DNA of 7,045 nucleotides. It comes from Pseudomonadota bacterium. Lineage in GTDB: Bacteria > Pseudomonadota > Alphaproteobacteria > Rhizobiales > Xanthobacteraceae. Shown here one piece after another: positions 5,055 through 7,045 of this stretch (position 1 is the stretch's first letter; each line of letters begins with the position of its first letter). A model generated the notes under the pieces. That model made no database searches. It saw only the letters and a list, made by a program, of their open reading frames with translations, and was not told the origin of the DNA. A program made the position numbers and the translations under genes. The stretch spans positions 1 through 7,045 of the forward strand of contig JAEWHT010000333.1 of NCBI GenBank assembly GCA_023387695.1, given 5' to 3'.

Positions 5055-5086
5055 ATAAGAATCGGCCGCCACAGGGGCCTACCAAG
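5055..5086 (-). promoter_or_regulatory. possible promoter of tRNA-Thr
   Basis: On the minus strand, CTTGGT (complement of 5081-5086) and ATTCTT followed by AT (complement of 5055-5062) are separated by 18 bases. They lie about 10 bases upstream of the tRNA 5' end at 5045. CTTG-type -35 boxes are common in alphaproteobacterial housekeeping promoters. The -10 match is weak and rests mainly on position. Confidence 0.3.
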
Positions 5087-5228
5087 CGGGCCGATATCTG
5101 CCACAGGCCTCCCCGCTGTGCAAGCTTGCATGATCAGCCAAAACGATAAAATCGGGGCGATATCGGGGGTATTACGGCTGTTTTCGCCCGAAACGACCGA
5201 CTTTCCATCGATTTTGGTTCCGATGCCC

Positions 5229-5250
5229 CGGCCAACTGGCCAGTTGGCCG
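5229..5250. promoter_or_regulatory. perfect 22-bp palindrome, possible operator or cruciform
   Basis: The half-site CGGCCAACTGG (5229-5239) is followed at once by its exact reverse complement (5240-5250), with no spacer. A hairpin in RNA would lose central pairs to a loop, so a binding site for a dimeric regulator is at least as likely as a structural role. It lies 111 bases before the start of the small charged ORF and about 180 bases beyond the tRNA 5' end. No regulator gene is in the window. Confidence 0.5.
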
Positions 5251-5360
5251 CTGCGGCGGATTCGACCCATTTTGGATTTCGCACGATCGGGACCGCGCCG
5301 GCCTCTTGAGCTGCCGCATTCTCTGGTCATGTTATCGCGGATCGCTGTATTGGACCCGTG

Positions 5361-5561
5361 ATGGCTGACGAGAACGACAAGACCACGAGCAAGATCACGA
5401 GAGAGGCGAAGGGATCGCGGGACGATCGCCTGAAATCGGCCCTGCGGGAAAATCTCAAGCGCCGTAAGGCGCAGGCGCGTGAACGCGCCGCAAGTGATGA
5501 TCCCTCGCAAAACGATGATGGTTCCCTAAATGAGGGGGCCGCCGGCAAGGCCGGGACTTAG
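5361..5561 (+). CDS. small highly charged conserved-type hypothetical protein (66 aa)
   Basis: The 66-residue product is very rich in Lys, Arg, Asp and Glu and is probably helical or disordered. Its core is TTSKITREAKGSRDDRLKSA followed by LRENLKRRKAQARERA (residues 8-43), then an acidic, Asn/Gly-rich tail. I remember small proteins with the SRDDRLKxALRENLKRRKxQAR pattern from Bradyrhizobium and relatives as conserved hypotheticals; no function is known to me. ATG 5361 was preferred over the adjacent GTG 5358; a weak TGGA at 5351-5354 is the only ribosome-site candidate. The basic core could bind nucleic acid, but this is only suggested by charge. The following oxidoreductase starts 58 bases downstream (or 19 bases if the GTG at 5581 is used), so the two may be cotranscribed. 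Confidence 0.7.
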   Translation: MADENDKTTSKITREAKGSRDDRLKSALRENLKRRKAQARERAASDDPSQNDDGSLNEGAAGKAGT

Positions 5562-5619
5562 AAATTTGGAGTGCGTGGACGTGGGGCAAAGTGAGCAAGA
5601 CCAGACTGATGGAAACGCG

Positions 5620-7045
5620 ATGATGTCGCGTTTCACTCGCCCCGAGCAGACTTTTCCCGAGCTGACACCGGCCGAAATCGAGCGCATGCGCCATTTCGGC
5701 GAGGTTCGCACCTACAAGCATGGCGAACTGCTGTTCGAAACCGGCAAGCCGGGGCCGGGCATGTTCGTCGTGCTGAAGGGCCATGTCGCCATCACCCAAC
5801 GCGATGGCCTCGGCCATGTCACCCCGTTGATCGACCAGGGTCCCGGCCAGTTTCTGGCCGAGCTCAGCCAGCTCTCCGGCCGTCCGGCGCTGGTCGATGG
5901 TCGCGCTGAAGGCGATGTCGACACGCTGCTGTTGCCGCCGGACCGCTTGCGTGCATTGCTGGTTGCCGAGGCCGAGCTCGGCGAGCGCATCATGCGCGCG
6001 CTGATCCTGCGCCGGGTCAATCTGCTCCAGGCCGGCGTCGGCGGCATCGTCTTGATCGGTCCGTCGCATTCGGCCGGCGTGGTGCGTCTGCAGGGCTTCC
6101 TCACCCGCAACGGCCAGCCGCATCATCTGCTCGATCCCGAGAGAGATCGCGACGCTGCCGAAGTGATCGCACGCTATTCGCCCAAGCCTGAGGATTGGCC
6201 GCTGGTCGTCACATCGGATGGCGCGGTGCTGCGCAACCCTGGTGAGACCGAGCTTGCACGCGCGATCGGCATGATCGGCGGTCCGCGCAATGATCGCATC
6301 TACGACGTCGCGATCGTCGGCTGCGGACCAGCGGGGCTTGCGACCGCGGTGTATGCGGCGTCCGAAGGGCTTTCGGTCGCGGTGCTCGACACGCGCGCGT
6401 TCGGCGGCCAGGCCGGTGCCAGCGCGCGCATCGAAAACTATCTGGGCTTTCCGACCGGCATTTCCGGACAGGCGCTGACCGCGCGCGCGTTCAACCAGGC
6501 GCAAAAATTCGGCGCCGACATCATGATCCCCGTCACGGTGGAGTCGCTCGACTGCACGCGCAAGGATGGCGCGTTTGCGGTGACGCTCGACGGCAATGAT
6601 CCCTTGCGCTCGCGCTCGGTGGTGGTTGCGAGCGGGGCGCGCTATCGCCGGCCTGACATCGCAAATCTCGACAAGTTCGAGGGTCGCGGCGTCTGGTACT
6701 GGGCCTCGCCGGTCGAGGCGAAGCTCTGTTCCGGCGAGGAGGTCGCGCTCGTCGGCGCCGGCAATTCGGCGGGGCAGGCTGCGGTGTTCCTCTCGGGCCA
6801 CGCCAAGAAAGTGCTGATGATCATCCGCGGCGGTGGCCTCGGCGCCAGCATGTCGCGCTATCTCATCGAGCGCATCGAGGCGACGCCGAACATCGAGCTG
6901 CTGTTCAACACCGAGATATCGGCTCTCGAAGGCGATGAGGCCTCACTGCTGCGGCGGATCCGCTTGAAGAGCCGTCTGTCCGATGACGAGGAGACCGCCG
7001 ACATCAAGAATCTCTTCCTGTTCGTCGGTGCCGATCCCGCCACCG
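5620..7045 (+). CDS. cyclic nucleotide-binding domain / thioredoxin-reductase-like FAD oxidoreductase (3' truncated by window edge)
   Basis: There are 475 codons before the window ends. Residues 12-135 form a cyclic-nucleotide-binding (Crp-like) domain, including GMFVVLKGHVAI and a phosphate-cassette-like FLAELSQLSGRPAL (78-91). Residues 141-220 resemble a glutaredoxin-like fold without Cys (RLQGFLTRNGQPHHLLDPER). From 227 on it is a thioredoxin-reductase-like flavoprotein: FAD motif VGCGPAG (233-239), FGGQAG (261-266), ENYLGFP, NAD(P)H motif VGAGNSAG (378-385), and FLFVGADPAT at the end. WASP (361-364) replaces the CxxC of true thioredoxin reductases, so disulfide reduction by that site is excluded; I remember this as usual in this subfamily. 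Expected: cytosolic, FAD- and NAD(P)H-using, possibly gated by a nucleotide; the substrate is unknown. ATG 5620 (followed by ATG 5623) has a weak GGAA at 5611-5614. GTG 5581, 9 bases after GGAG (5568-5571), is a real alternative adding 13 residues. Confidence 0.9.
   Translation, partial: MMSRFTRPEQTFPELTPAEIERMRHFGEVRTYKHGELLFETGKPGPGMFVVLKGHVAITQRDGLGHVTPLIDQGPGQFLAELSQLSGRPALVDGRAEGDVDTLLLPPDRLRALLVAEAELGERIMRALILRRVNLLQAGVGGIVLIGPSHSAGVVRLQGFLTRNGQPHHLLDPERDRDAAEVIARYSPKPEDWPLVVTSDGAVLRNPGETELARAIGMIGGPRNDRIYDVAIVGCGPAGLATAVYAASEGLSVAVLDTRAFGGQAGASARIENYLGFPTGISGQALTARAFNQAQKFGADIMIPVTVESLDCTRKDGAFAVTLDGNDPLRSRSVVVASGARYRRPDIANLDKFEGRGVWYWASPVEAKLCSGEEVALVGAGNSAGQAAVFLSGHAKKVLMIIRGGGLGASMSRYLIERIEATPNIELLFNTEISALEGDEASLLRRIRLKSRLSDDEETADIKNLFLFVGADPAT

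Larger units (their letters stand above)
5046..5360. other. intergenic region between tRNA-Thr and the small charged ORF
   Basis: I see no credible gene on either strand in these roughly 315 bases. Contents noted are the tRNA promoter candidate, a 12-bp palindrome TGCAAGCTTGCA (5119-5130), a 7-bp stem with one bulge (5153-5160 with 5184-5190), and the 22-bp palindrome at 5229-5250 listed separately. CTTGAG at 5305-5310 might be a -35 box for the downstream gene, but no good -10 is properly spaced. Confidence 0.5.

Noticed and set aside
5455..6801. 448-codon open frame on the minus strand opposite the oxidoreductase
   Set aside because: It is an antisense shadow caused by high G+C third positions: the product is rich in Arg, Ala, His and Asp with no recognisable domain, while the plus strand shows clear flavoprotein motifs.
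1..7045. CRISPR array, insertion sequence or integrase
   Set aside because: No regularly spaced direct repeats, no transposase or recombinase motifs and no terminal inverted repeats with target duplications were seen.

Overview
The window looks like chromosomal DNA of an alphaproteobacterium of the Bradyrhizobium/Nitrobacteraceae type. This rests on the high G+C of the right flank (43 of 60 bases at 6301-6360 by hand count), the family of the FAD oxidoreductase at the right end, the small charged ORF before it, and a long interspersed non-coding element of a kind I remember from many Bradyrhizobium intergenic regions. No database search was possible, so the assignment is from recognition only.

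Left region (1-3247), accessory in character. Everything well supported here reads rightward: the C-terminal part of a 2H-phosphoesterase ('2'-5' RNA ligase' family) gene cut by the window edge; a complete second member of that family (662-1192); a GIY-YIG nuclease-domain protein with a DUF4357-like C-terminus (1408-2376); and a HEPN-like protein with an R-N-x3-H motif (2597-3247). The HEPN gene is clearly poorer in G+C than the right flank (about 47% over 2821-2940), which suggests transfer. Two possible small ORFs sit in the gaps: a 34-residue one-helix membrane peptide on the minus strand (402-506), and a short ORF whose stop overlaps the GIY-YIG start as ATGA (1244-1411). The 217-220 base gaps mean a single tight operon is not shown. 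The shared theme is enzymes and domains that act on nucleic acid or RNA ends, as in defence or RNA-processing islands.

Middle region (about 3257-3895). There is no credible gene. The stretch is packed with inverted repeats (at least eight stems, the longest about 15 bp across an 84-base interior) and matches my memory of a degenerate dispersed element of Bradyrhizobiaceae. It begins directly after the HEPN stop codon. After it comes a 283-residue unrecognised protein with a signal-peptide-like N-terminus (4075-4926), closed by an inverted repeat that spans its stop codon.

Right region (4927-7045), core in character. It holds a complete tRNA-Thr(GGT) on the minus strand with encoded CCA, a roughly 315-base intergenic stretch with a perfect 22-bp palindrome (5229-5250), a small charged conserved-looking protein (5361-5561), and the first 475 codons of a cyclic-nucleotide-binding-domain/thioredoxin-reductase-like FAD oxidoreductase. 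In that last protein WASP stands where thioredoxin reductases have CxxC. It runs off the right edge.
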